Assembly (NCBI GenBank): GCA_900541715.1
Contig: UQLI01000004.1
Coordinates: forward strand, 9,781 to 73,780
DNA length: 64,000 nucleotides
Direction: 5' to 3'
DNA from: an uncultured Collinsella sp.
Lineage (GTDB): Bacteria > Actinomycetota > Coriobacteriia > Coriobacteriales > Coriobacteriaceae
Below the pieces are notes generated by a model that was not told the DNA's origin, did no database searches, and saw nothing but the letters and a program-made list of their open reading frames with translations. This document shows positions 1 to 8,300 of the stretch, piece after piece. Both the position numbers and the translations under genes were made by a program. Numbering within the stretch: the first letter of the stretch is position 1; every line of letters starts with the position of its first letter.

Positions 1-960
1 CCTACAGGCTATACCCGTGCGGCGACTGATTATCTGATGGAGACGTTGCGCGATATGGGCTTTGGGCCCGAGCGCTCCAATAAGGGCAATGTGCTCGTTG
101 AGCTTGGTGGTGAGGGTGAGCCGCTCGTGTTGGCGAGCCATGTCGATACCCTGGGCGCCATGGTACGCTCCATTAAGGACAATGGTCGCCTGCGCCCCAC
201 GACCCTCGGCGGGCACCAGTGGTCCACGGCCGATGGCGAGAACTGCACCGTCTACACGCGTGACGGCAATGTCTACACGGGCGTGGTCCTTAACACCGAG
301 CCTTCGGCGCATGTGGCCGATGAGCCGGTCAAGACCATCGAGAAGAACATGGAGATCCTGCTCGATGAGAATGTCGACAGCAAGGACGATGTGCTCGAGC
401 TGGGTGTTCAGACCGGCGACATCATCGCTATGGACCCGCGCACCACAGTGACGGAGAGCGGCTACATTAAGAGCCGCTTCTTGGACGACAAGCTGTCGGC
501 CGCCATTTTGCTGGGCTTGGCGCGTGCCGTCGCCGCTGGTGAGGTGACGCTTTCGCGTAAGGTTTCGCTGCTCTTTACCGTGTACGAGGAGGTGGGCCAC
601 GGCGGCGCCTTCGTGCCGGCCGACACGCGCGAGATGATCAGCGTTGACATGGGCTGCGTGGGCGACGACCTAGGCTGCACCGAGCACATGGTGTCGATCT
701 GCGCCAAGGATTCGGGCGGTCCGTACAACTACGACCTGGTGACGGCGCTGTCCAATATCGCGCGCGAGCTTGAGCTCGATTACGCTATCGACGTGTATCC
801 GCATTACGGTTCGGACGTCGAAGCCACGCTCTCTGCCGGCTACGACATTCGCCATGGTCTGATCGGCCCCGGCGTGTATGCGAGCCACAACTACGAGCGT
901 AGCCACATGGACGGCGTGCGCAACACCTTCGAGCTCGTCCGCGCCTACGTACAGCGCTAG
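1..960 (+). CDS. M42 family metallopeptidase (5' truncated)
   Basis: The reading frame is open from base 1 and continues the usual M42 start region (PTGYTRAATDYL before the first Met at 37), so the true start lies outside the window. M42 enzymes are dinuclear metal aminopeptidases or cellulase-like deblocking peptidases of the cytoplasm. The metal and catalytic signatures are visible in order: HVDTLGAM, DDKLSAA, TVYEEVGHGG (the Glu pair), VDMGC, and near the end ASHNYERSH. About 320 residues are present and family members are about 340-350, so little is missing. The gene converges on mnmA. The substrate cannot be told from sequence. Confidence 0.9.
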   Translation, partial: PTGYTRAATDYLMETLRDMGFGPERSNKGNVLVELGGEGEPLVLASHVDTLGAMVRSIKDNGRLRPTTLGGHQWSTADGENCTVYTRDGNVYTGVVLNTEPSAHVADEPVKTIEKNMEILLDENVDSKDDVLELGVQTGDIIAMDPRTTVTESGYIKSRFLDDKLSAAILLGLARAVAAGEVTLSRKVSLLFTVYEEVGHGGAFVPADTREMISVDMGCVGDDLGCTEHMVSICAKDSGGPYNYDLVTALSNIARELELDYAIDVYPHYGSDVEATLSAGYDIRHGLIGPGVYASHNYERSHMDGVRNTFELVRAYVQR

Positions 961-968
961 CGATGCAG

Positions 969-1004
969 CGGCCTCGGCTGATACGGCAGTACCGACCGAG
1001 GCCG
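969..1004 (+). terminator. Hairpin after the M42 peptidase
   Basis: A 9-bp perfect stem (CGGCCTCGG at 969-977 with CCGAGGCCG at 996-1004) begins 8 bases after the stop codon. It is followed by TCCTCTCTAAGTT, a weak T-rich tail. It is probably an intrinsic terminator of modest strength. Confidence 0.55.
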
Positions 1005-1012
1005 TCCTCTCT

Positions 1013-1081
1013 AAGTTGCGGTGAAATAGGGACTGTTTGGCGGTTTTAAACGCTTAAACAGTCCCTATTTCACCGCAATTT
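1013..1081. repeat. Long perfect palindrome, GCGGTGAAATAG type
   Basis: Two 23-base arms, 1016-1038 and 1056-1078, are perfect reverse complements around a 17-base loop. A further GCG/CGC pairing lies inside the loop and A/U or G/U pairs extend the outer edge. The arm begins TTGCGGTGAAATAGGGACTG. The element lies between two convergent genes. It resembles the palindrome at 12063-12125, which starts TTGCGGTGGAATAG. It may act as a bidirectional terminator, but the stem is far longer than termination needs and there is no T run. That suggests a REP/MITE-like repeat. Confidence 0.8.
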
Positions 1082-1096
1082 ATGAAGGGGATGGGG

Positions 1097-2197
1097 TTAC
1101 TTAAGTGCGCCGGTCACCGTGCCGCCGCCGAGGACGATGTCGCCGTGGTAGACTACAACGGCCTGGCCGGGGGCGATGGCTCGCTGCGGCTCGTCAAAAG
1201 TCAGCAGCATTTGCCCGTCTTCGCCGCGCGTAAGGGTCGCTGCTTGGTCTTTCTGACGGTAACGGTACTTGGCGCCCACGCGAATGCCGCCGGCATCGAG
1301 TTCTGCCTCCATGCGGTCGGCAGGGGCGCTCCAGATCCAGTCGTCGGCCGTGAGTGCTGTGGCCGTTAGGTCCTCGGCCTCGCCCAGATGCACGGTGTTG
1401 TTGGCGGCATCGACGCCCGTCACATACACGGGATGCGCCATCGCGACGCCCAAGCCCTTGCGCTGGCCGATGGTATAGCGCAACGCGCCGTTATGGCGTC
1501 CGACCACGCTGCCGTCGCGCCACACAATGTCGCCCGGTGCAGCGGGATGTCCGCAGCGGCGCTCGATATAGCCCGCGTAGTCACCGTCTGGAATAAAGCA
1601 GATGTCCTCGCTTTCGGCCTTCTGGGCGTTGGTAAAGCCTTGCTCGGCGGCTATGCGGCGCACGTCGCGCTCTTTGTCTAGGCCTGCCAGCGGAAAGATC
1701 GTGTGCGCCAGGCGCTCCTGCGTAAGCGAATATAAAAAGTAGCTCTGGTCCTTTTTGGGATCTTCGCCGCGATGCAGCTGCCAGGTGCCGTCTACTGTCT
1801 GGCTTGTTTTGGCGTAATGACCCGTTGCGATGTAGTCGCAGCCCATGTCCAGCGCCGCACCGAGCAACGCGCCAAACTTTATGTGGCGGTTGCAGATGAT
1901 GCACGGGTTGGGCGTCAGCCCCTCCTGGTAGGCGTTCACAAAGCGCTCGATAACGCTGTGGTCGAAGGTCTGCTGCAAGTCGAGCACATGGTGGGGTATC
2001 CCCAGACGCTCGGCGACGGCCTTTGCATCGGCGATGTCGCGGTCGACTTTGCTCATACCCGTTGCAGGATCGGGCGCGGGGCAGGTGAGGCGCATGGTGG
2101 CGCCGACGCATTCGTAGCCCTGGCTTTTGAGCAGGTACGCGGTCACGCTGGAATCGACGCCGCCGCTCATGGCGACGAGCACGCGCTTGTTGTGCAT
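1097..2197 (-). CDS. mnmA: tRNA-specific 2-thiouridylase MnmA
   Basis: MnmA adenylates U34 of Lys, Glu and Gln tRNAs and replaces its 2-oxygen with sulfur delivered by a cysteine desulfurase relay. The 366-residue protein has the normal length. It shows the PP-loop SGGVDSS at residues 11-17, the catalytic Cys in NPCIIC (C99), the GHYAK motif near 127-130 and the second catalytic Cys in SEDICF (C200). The start is ATG with AAGGAG about 9 bases upstream. It is read in the same direction as cysK, 182 bases downstream of it, but a terminator at 2227-2265 lies between them, so it probably has its own promoter or depends on readthrough. Confidence 0.97.
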   Translation of the reverse strand: MHNKRVLVAMSGGVDSSVTAYLLKSQGYECVGATMRLTCPAPDPATGMSKVDRDIADAKAVAERLGIPHHVLDLQQTFDHSVIERFVNAYQEGLTPNPCIICNRHIKFGALLGAALDMGCDYIATGHYAKTSQTVDGTWQLHRGEDPKKDQSYFLYSLTQERLAHTIFPLAGLDKERDVRRIAAEQGFTNAQKAESEDICFIPDGDYAGYIERRCGHPAAPGDIVWRDGSVVGRHNGALRYTIGQRKGLGVAMAHPVYVTGVDAANNTVHLGEAEDLTATALTADDWIWSAPADRMEAELDAGGIRVGAKYRYRQKDQAATLTRGEDGQMLLTFDEPQRAIAPGQAVVVYHGDIVLGGGTVTGALK

Positions 2198-2226
2198 GGG
2201 GAGGTTCTCCTTGGTGGCATGTGGCC

Positions 2227-2265
2227 AAAAAAGAAAAGCGGCGCGGGAGGCTGGTTCCGCGCCGC
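2227..2265 (-). terminator. Intrinsic terminator between cysK and mnmA
   Basis: On the minus strand a 9-bp G+C stem (GCGGCGCGG with CCGCGCCGC, plus-strand 2238-2246 and 2257-2265) is followed by TTTTCTTTTTT. This is a classic rho-independent terminator for cysK transcripts and lies about 30 bases before the mnmA start, so it could also tune mnmA expression. Confidence 0.85.
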
Positions 2266-2379
2266 AGACATTGTAGCAAGTTCGGGCGTCCTGTGGGACG
2301 CCCTAATGAGATGGGCTCAGACTGCCGGGAGAGAGAGGAGACCGGCTCGTCCGTGGGCTCAACCTATGGGCGACAGGCT

Positions 2380-3318
2380 CTAGTCCTGGAACAGTGCCGT
2401 GGACAGGTAGCGCTCACCGGTATCGGCGAGCAGGGCCACGATGGTCTTGCCCTCGTTCTCGGGGCGCTTGGCCAGCTGCAGCGCGGCCCACACGGCGGCG
2501 CCGGACGAAATGCCCACGAGCACGCCCTCCTTGTGGCCCACGGCGCGGCCGGTCGCAAAGGCGTCGTCGTTCTCGACGGGGATGATCTCGTCATAGACCT
2601 GGGTGTCGAGGACGTCGGGCACAAAGCCGGCACCGATACCCTGGATCTTGTGCGGGCCGGCCTGGCCCTTAGAGAGCACCGGGGAGGTAGCGGGCTCGAC
2701 GGCGACGATCTGAATCTCGGGGTTCTGCTCCTTGAGGAACTCGCCCACGCCGGTCACGGTGCCGCCGGTGCCGACGCCGGCGACGAAGATGTCGACCTTG
2801 CCGTCGGTGTCATCCCAGATCTCGGGGCCGGTCGTGGCCTTGTGGATGGCAGGGTTGGCGGGGTTTACAAACTGACCGGCGATAATGCTGTTGGGTGTCT
2901 CCTTCTGCAGCTCCTCGGCCTTGGCGATGGCGCCCTTCATGCCCTTGGAGCCGTCGGTGAGCACGAGCTGTGCGCCGTATGCCTGCATAAGTTTGCGGCG
3001 CTCGACGGACATAGTCTCGGGCATGGTGATGATCACCTTGTAGCCGCGAGCCGCCGCCACCGAGGCGATGCCGACGCCGGTATTGCCGCTCGTGGGCTCG
3101 ATGATGGTGTAGTCGCCGCCGCGCACGAGCTTGCCGGCCTTCTCGGCCTCGTCGATCATGTTCTTGGCGACGCGGTCTTTGACGGACCCGGCGGGGTTGA
3201 AGTATTCCAGCTTGACGAGCACGCGGGCCTTGAGGTCCTCATCGGCCTCAAAGTGAGTGAGCTCCAGAAGCGGGGTGTGGCCGATAAGCTGATCGATGGA
3301 CGTATAAACATTGCTCAT
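2380..3318 (-). CDS. cysK: Cysteine synthase A (O-acetylserine sulfhydrylase)
   Basis: A PLP enzyme that makes cysteine from O-acetylserine and sulfide. The 312-residue protein has the usual length. The PLP lysine is in NPAGSVKDR (K47), the substrate loop is PTSGNTG, and the PLP phosphate loop is GVGTGGTVTGVG. The C-terminal SGAAVWAA motif is also typical. Start: ATG with GGAGG six bases upstream. It is divergent from an Rrf2-family regulator. In Bacillus CysK forms a complex with the Rrf2 protein CymR, so a local CysK-regulator circuit is plausible but not shown. The minus-strand promoter at 3426-3454 gives a leader of about 100 bases. Confidence 0.97.
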   Translation of the reverse strand: MSNVYTSIDQLIGHTPLLELTHFEADEDLKARVLVKLEYFNPAGSVKDRVAKNMIDEAEKAGKLVRGGDYTIIEPTSGNTGVGIASVAAARGYKVIITMPETMSVERRKLMQAYGAQLVLTDGSKGMKGAIAKAEELQKETPNSIIAGQFVNPANPAIHKATTGPEIWDDTDGKVDIFVAGVGTGGTVTGVGEFLKEQNPEIQIVAVEPATSPVLSKGQAGPHKIQGIGAGFVPDVLDTQVYDEIIPVENDDAFATGRAVGHKEGVLVGISSGAAVWAALQLAKRPENEGKTIVALLADTGERYLSTALFQD

Positions 3319-3425
3319 GGTGAACCTCCAAAGTGTTCAAATGACTGGATACCGTGTGGTTTTACGGTGTGTGTAGCAGCGAAACCCACAAACCTTATGG
3401 GTTGTTCGTTTTGCTGTTGGCAAGC

Positions 3426-3454
3426 ATAGTAGACAGTAAAGCCTAGTAACGCAA
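3426..3454 (-). promoter_or_regulatory. Likely cysK promoter
   Basis: On the minus strand TTGCGT (plus 3449-3454) and TACTAT (plus 3426-3431) are separated by exactly 17 bases, a good housekeeping sigma-factor arrangement. Transcription would start about 100 bases before the cysK ATG. The leader contains a short AACCCA/TGGGTT inverted repeat (3381-3401). Confidence 0.6.
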
Positions 3455-3571
3455 TAGGAAATAGAAGATTATTACGAGTCGATTAACCATCTTGACCGGA
3501 ACGGGTATTTTCAAAACCAATATTTCGGCTAGAATTTCTACGGACTAAATGACCGAAAGGCAGCACTATAC

Positions 3572-4000
3572 ATGTTGGTTTCTACTAAGGGCAGATATGC
3601 CCTGCGCGTTATGGTCGATCTGGCCGAGCACCAGGCAGCCGGTCGCATCCCGCTCAAAGAGATCGCGGCGCGACAGGGGATTTCCGAGAAATATCTTGAG
3701 AACATTTTGGCTACGCTCGTGCGCGCCAACATGCTCTCGGGCATGCGCGGCAAGGGCGGCGGCTATGTGCTCACGCGCCCGCCCGAGCAATACACGGTGG
3801 GCGAGATCTTGCGCCTGACCGAGGGCAGTCTGGCGCCGGTCGCCTGCCTGGATGGCGACTGCAAGGGCTGCTCGCGTTCGGATGAGTGCCCCACGCTCGA
3901 CGTGTGGAAGAACCTGGACAAGCTCATCAACGACTACCTCGACGGTGTGACGCTCGATCAACTTGTCGCTCCCAACCATGGCTACGACTACGTCATCTAA
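3572..4000 (+). CDS. Rrf2/IscR-family transcriptional regulator with four cysteines
   Basis: A 142-residue winged-helix regulator with the family N-terminus MLVSTKGRYALRVMVDLA, a recognition region around 28-50 and the wing GKGGGYVL near 61-67. Cysteines at 92, 97, 100 and 106 (C-x4-C-x2-C-x5-C) sit where IscR-type proteins bind an Fe-S cluster, so it probably senses Fe-S or redox state. CymR-type regulators usually lack this set. The divergent arrangement with cysK and the nearby mnmA (a sulfur-relay enzyme) suggest control of cysteine and Fe-S supply. The start is ATG with GAAAGG about 11 bases upstream. The exact regulon is not visible. Confidence 0.9.
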   Translation: MLVSTKGRYALRVMVDLAEHQAAGRIPLKEIAARQGISEKYLENILATLVRANMLSGMRGKGGGYVLTRPPEQYTVGEILRLTEGSLAPVACLDGDCKGCSRSDECPTLDVWKNLDKLINDYLDGVTLDQLVAPNHGYDYVI

Positions 4001-4009
4001 CCCACACCT

Positions 4010-4033
4010 GCATTTGGGGACGGGGTGGAAATG
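4010..4033. repeat. Single-arm relic of the GGGACGGGG palindrome family
   Basis: CATTTGGGGACGGGGTGGAA contains the nine-base core GGGACGGGG (4017-4025) found in both arms of the palindromes at 16041-16173 and 54381-54492. No partner arm is present nearby. It looks like half an element left after decay. The core is short enough that chance cannot be excluded. Confidence 0.4.
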
Positions 4034-4069
4034 GTAGATTTTCTCGCCCTTTGAGACTTGGCAAATAAG

Positions 4070-4106
4070 AAGGCCGCCCATTTTTGCGATGGGCGGCCTT
4101 CGTTTT
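4070..4106. terminator. Bidirectional terminator between convergent genes
   Basis: A 12-bp perfect stem (AAGGCCGCCCAT at 4070-4081 with ATGGGCGGCCTT at 4089-4100) is followed by CGTTTT on the plus strand and a weaker T-rich stretch on the minus strand. It lies between the Rrf2 gene (ending 4000) and the minus-strand membrane protein gene (ending 4142). Confidence 0.8.
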
Positions 4107-4141
4107 GGGCTGTTGAGACGGACACGGCCGGAATGGCCATT

Positions 4142-4507
4142 TTAGTCCTCGGCGATGCTGTCGAGGATGCTGCGCGTGATGGACACCAGGATGCTGCCCA
4201 TAAAGGCTGATCCAAAGCTGGCGATGGAGATGCCGACGCCCAGCAGGTTGACCGACAGGTAACTCGCGAGCTCAAGCATAAAGCTGTTGACGACAAGCTG
4301 GAAAATGCCCAGCGTAATGATCGTGAGCGGCAGCGAGATGACCGTGAGGAACGGTTTGACGAACGAATCGACAATGTTCAGGAACAGTCCCACAAAGGCA
4401 AAGCAGACCCAGGTCTCGGCAAAGCCGAAGGGTTGGATACCGGGGACGAGGAACGTGGCGATCGCGATGGCGATCGAGGTGAAGAGCCAGTTAAGCATAA
4501 AGCGCAT
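4142..4507 (-). CDS. YvlD-type phage-holin-family membrane protein
   Basis: A 121-residue protein made almost entirely of four hydrophobic segments, at roughly 5-22, 30-52, 56-80 and 88-112, with the family pattern PLTIITLGIFQLVVNSFML in the third helix. This matches the YvlD/phage holin superfamily IV group of small integral membrane proteins with no settled function; members are often linked to envelope stress. Start: ATG with AAAGG nine bases upstream. It stands alone, convergent with the Rrf2 gene. Confidence 0.85.
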   Translation of the reverse strand: MRFMLNWLFTSIAIAIATFLVPGIQPFGFAETWVCFAFVGLFLNIVDSFVKPFLTVISLPLTIITLGIFQLVVNSFMLELASYLSVNLLGVGISIASFGSAFMGSILVSITRSILDSIAED

Positions 4508-4777
4508 GGCGTGAATCCTTTCTTGCGCCGGGATTGCTGGCGTCGCGTGAAGCGGCTTACGGCGGCGACCTGGATGGTTGCGCGGGCGCGCCGCGGTGTT
4601 TGGGCGCCCATTGTCTCAAATATTCGTGGAGCTTACGTGCGCATATGGTTTCTAAACGGCGTTCGTCCTGAAAAACGCGCCGCTGGCAGAGAGTCTTGTC
4701 GCTTTAGTTTGGTGGTGTGCTACACTGCTACGGGCAAAAGCCACAGGCGTTGCCCTATTGCATAGAACGGGTGAACG
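4508..4777. other. Intergenic control region upstream of yerC
   Basis: No convincing gene is seen on either strand. The right part holds a likely plus-strand promoter: TACACT at about 4720 with a TTGTCG about 19 bases upstream, giving a leader of roughly 100 bases before yerC. The left part holds the upstream region of the minus-strand membrane protein gene. Confidence 0.4.
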
Positions 4778-4828
4778 ATGCCCGATGCCAGTATCAACTT
4801 CGATGCCTTTTGGCGGGTTTGGCGGTGA
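4778..4828 (+). CDS. Possible 16-residue leader peptide with two Trp codons
   Basis: ATG at 4778 opens a short frame encoding MPDASINFDAFWRVWR, ending in TGA at 4826-4828, three bases before the yerC ATG. A GGGTG lies just upstream as a possible ribosome site. Two Trp codons near the end of a short frame abutting a TrpR-family gene recall a Trp-sensing leader or translational coupling. I see no clear alternative terminator hairpins, and a 17-codon frame can occur by chance. Confidence 0.25.
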   Translation: MPDASINFDAFWRVWR

Positions 4829-4831
4829 TCG

Positions 4832-5131
4832 ATGAATATCGAGAACATGTTTGACAAGCCTGATGTCAAGCAGCTGGTCCACGCATTTAGCCTTTTGGAC
4901 GACGAGAAGGATATCCAAGCGTTTTTGACCGATATCTGCACGCCGCGCGAGATTTGCGACCTTTCTCAGCGTTTGCAGGTTGCGCGCTATTTGGACGAGG
5001 GCGAGCCTTATGTTGAGGTTCAGGCCCGTACCGGCGCTTCGTCCACCACGGTGAGCCGCGTTTCAAAGGCGCTGAACGGCGAGTACGGTGGCTACCGCAA
5101 GATCCTCATTAAGTTGGAGGATGGCGAGTAG
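4832..5131 (+). CDS. YerC/YecD family TrpR-related DNA-binding protein
   Basis: A 99-residue helical protein of the Trp-repressor superfamily. The helix-turn-helix lies at about residues 50-85 (EICDLSQRLQVARYLDEGE, then VEVQARTGASSTTVSRVSKAL). The tail GGYRKIL is typical of the YerC group. Whether it responds to tryptophan is not established for YerC proteins. The start overlaps the GGCGGTGATCG region just after a tiny frame with two Trp codons. A terminator follows at 5159-5182, so the gene is monocistronic. Confidence 0.9.
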   Translation: MNIENMFDKPDVKQLVHAFSLLDDEKDIQAFLTDICTPREICDLSQRLQVARYLDEGEPYVEVQARTGASSTTVSRVSKALNGEYGGYRKILIKLEDGE

Positions 5132-5158
5132 GCCAGCGACAACATTGAATTACGAAGA

Positions 5159-5182
5159 ACCGTCCCTCCGGGGGCGGTTTTT
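5159..5182 (+). terminator. Intrinsic terminator after yerC
   Basis: ACCGTCCC (5159-5166) pairs with GGGGCGGT (5171-5178, one G-U pair) and is followed by TTTTT. Confidence 0.75.
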
Positions 5183-5315
5183 ATATGCCTGCAATCGGCT
5201 GGTGCGTTGGGTTCAGGTTGCTTTGTACCAAAAGATGGAACTGCGGTGGCAATGTGTCCGCTTGGGCGGGTAGGATGGATGCATTGATTATTGCGAACGG
5301 TTTGAGCGGAGGACC

Positions 5316-8300
5316 ATGCCTGTTCGAATCTATACCACCAATGCCGGCACGGATTTGAGCGATGCCGAGTCGGCGCTGCTTGCCGACCTTATTGCCCGTC
5401 ACGGGCGTGCCGTGTTGCTGGCACCAACGTTTGCCGAGCTCGATCTGTGCCGTCATGATGCGGCGGAAGCCGGCATTTCGCTGGGTATCGACTACAAGAC
5501 ACCCGCATCGTGGCTTCGCTCGCTTTGGGAGCTTTTGGGCGACGGGCGCGGTTTCGTCGACAACCTGCAACGTCAGATGCTGTTTTCGGATATGATTGCC
5601 CGCCGCGACGATGCCGACCTGCAGCCGCTTTCGCGTAGCCAGGGCACGGTGCGCATGCTCGCACGCATGGCCCGCGATGTGCTGCCGGGTGTGGCGGGGA
5701 CGACGGCCGAGCGATGCGGTGGCAACAATTGCCAGCCTGAGCCAAAAAGCGATGCCGAGGCTCGTGTGTTTGAGCTTTTGCGTGCCTACGCGGGCGGTTT
5801 GGACCGTCGAGATATGGTCGAGCCCTGCGAGGCAGCCGACATTATGGCCGGTGCCCTGGCCGATAGCCTGCCGGCGTGCGCCCGCGCCGTATGCGTGCGC
5901 GGTACCACGTCGTTTACGCACGGTCTACTCGAGCTGCTGTCTGCCGTGGCGAACAATGGGGGAGAGGTCGTCGTGCTGCTTGCCCGCGAGCAGGCGGCGA
6001 TGCGCGAGGAGCTTGCCACGGCATTTGATGCCCGCGGTGTGCTGTTTGAGATCGCGCCGCTGGGGGAGGACGCCGTCGCGTCTGATGTCGCTTGCGGGGC
6101 CGCCGCTCAGCCTGCCTTTATTGAGGTCGCCGGCCCCCATGCCCGTGCTCATGTCTATGCGGACGCCATCGATAAGTTGGTGAAAGCGCACAAGGAGTCC
6201 AAGGCCGATAAAGCTACTGCAACGCCCGCCGACCCCGTGCGCGTGCTCGTCGTTTCTGCCCGGGCACCCCAGCTGTTCGGCGAGCTCGCCGCCCGTTTGG
6301 CGGCGCGTCACATTGCGGCCGAGACGACTGAGTTCACGGCGTTTTCCCAGTCCATCGCGGGCAGGCAGTTTACGGCGCTCGCCAACCTGATCGAGCGTAT
6401 GAAAGCCGCCGACGAGGGCACCGCTTCCAAGACTGAGTGGTGGCCCGCGCCGGAGCTTACCGACTGGATCTACAGTCCGCTTTCGGGCGCTGATGCCGTC
6501 AATGCCCGTACCTTCGATAAGAATATGCGTCTCTCGCGCAGCAAGACTACCGCGGGCGTCAAGAGCCTGCTGCAGAGCGTTCAGGGCCAGGTGAGGGGCG
6601 CGCGCAAGGCGACGAGCGACGATAACTGGTTTAAGAACGTACCGTGTGTGGTCTCGGACGTGTTCCAGGCGCTGTGGCGTGACAAGCCCGTGACGGCGCT
6701 TAAGGCCATGCTTGCCGTTGCCGAGGCGTTGCCCGATCGCGCTCTAGGCGGCCTTGACGGCCAGGCCCGTCGCCAGGCAGAGACGGCTTTGCTGCGCCAT
6801 GCCATCGACATCCTTATGAACGATGCTCGCGCGCTCGACGTGTCGCAGGCCGCGACCGTGCCGGTTCTCGACGGCGTTCGAACCAAGGTGGACAAGCGCA
6901 GTACCGCCTACGATTACGAGACCTATGAGGTCGATCGCACACCACGAGCACAAGTGCGCTTCGCGTCGCTTGCCGATGCGTCGGTTCTTCGCCCTGGCAG
7001 CTACGATGCCGTGCTGTTTGCCGATGTCGACCTGGACAGCTATCCGCTTTCGCACGAAGAGGGCCCGCTTGCCACGTTGACAGCCGAGCTGCGCCGCGAC
7101 GGCGTGTCTTTGGAGCCCGCTGCCCTGCTGCGCGTGCGCTTTGGCCGTGCGATGCAGGCGGCGAGCGGTCCGGTCGCGCTCGCCCGTGTGACGCACGATC
7201 GCCAGGCACGCGAGTGCTACCCGGCAGCCGTATGGACCGAGCTGTGGGCACATGCCGAGGCCGCTGGCGCTGCCAAGCCCATGCGCGTGGGCGAGGGCGA
7301 TATCATCGCCGACTTTGATCCCGCGGCAGGTGAAGGCTTCAAGCGCGAGCGCGTGACCTGTGAAGCCCCTCAGCATCTGAGTGCCGAGGCCGTGCCGTAT
7401 TTGGTCCTGCGCCGTCGCGATGGCGAGGGTGAGGACGCGCCGCTCGTGCCGCGTCTGACGTCCGCCTCGCAGATCGAGGCCTATTCGACCTGCCCGCTAT
7501 GCTGGTTCGTCTCGTACCGCGTGAAGCCCCAGTCGATCGACGCGGGCTTTGGCAACATGGAAAAGGGCAACTTTGTCCACGACGTGCTGGAGCATCTGCA
7601 TGCCCGTCTGCCCCAAGAGGGCATGGAGCGCGTGACGCCCGAGAATCTGCCGCGCGCACAGGAGCTGCTGCACGAGGTCTTTGACGAGACGTTGGCCGAG
7701 CACGCCGGCAAGCGCGGCACGGAGGGCCCGCTGGTGCCGCTCTCTGCGGTGGAGGAACGCCAGGTGGCCGAGATCTTGCCGCAGCTGGAGGGTGTGCTTG
7801 CCTACGAGTCCGAGGCACTTGCCCCCTTTGCCCCGCGCTACCTGGAGTTCGCCTTCAACGAGCTCAAGGTCGAGTATGCCGGTTGGCCGCTTGGCGGGCG
7901 CATCGACCGCGTGGACGTGGACGCCGAGAATCGTGCCGTGGTGATCGACTACAAGCATCGCACGGGCGTTGAGGAGTTTAAGCTCGCCGACCCCACGGTG
8001 CGCGACGAGGAATCGGGCACGGCGCCCATCGACGATCCGCGCTGGTTGCCACCACATACCCAAACGCTCATCTACGCCCAGGCCATGCGCCGGGCGCTGG
8101 ATTTGGACACCCGCGCGGCGCTCTACTTTTCGACCAAGGGCGGCAAGCCGGCGTTGCGCGGTGCCGCGAGCGCCGAGCTGCTCGAGGAAGAGCGCGGCGA
8201 CGGCCGCATCCCGGGCCTTAAGAAAGGTTTCCCCGGCGAGGGTGGCAGCATGGACTTCGACGTCCTGCTCGATCGCGTTGAGGCCGGCATCGCCGAGCGC

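Noticed and set aside
3500..3571. Rrf2/IscR binding site before the Rrf2 gene
   Set aside because: The region is AT-rich and has partial symmetries, but none is good enough to call as an operator.
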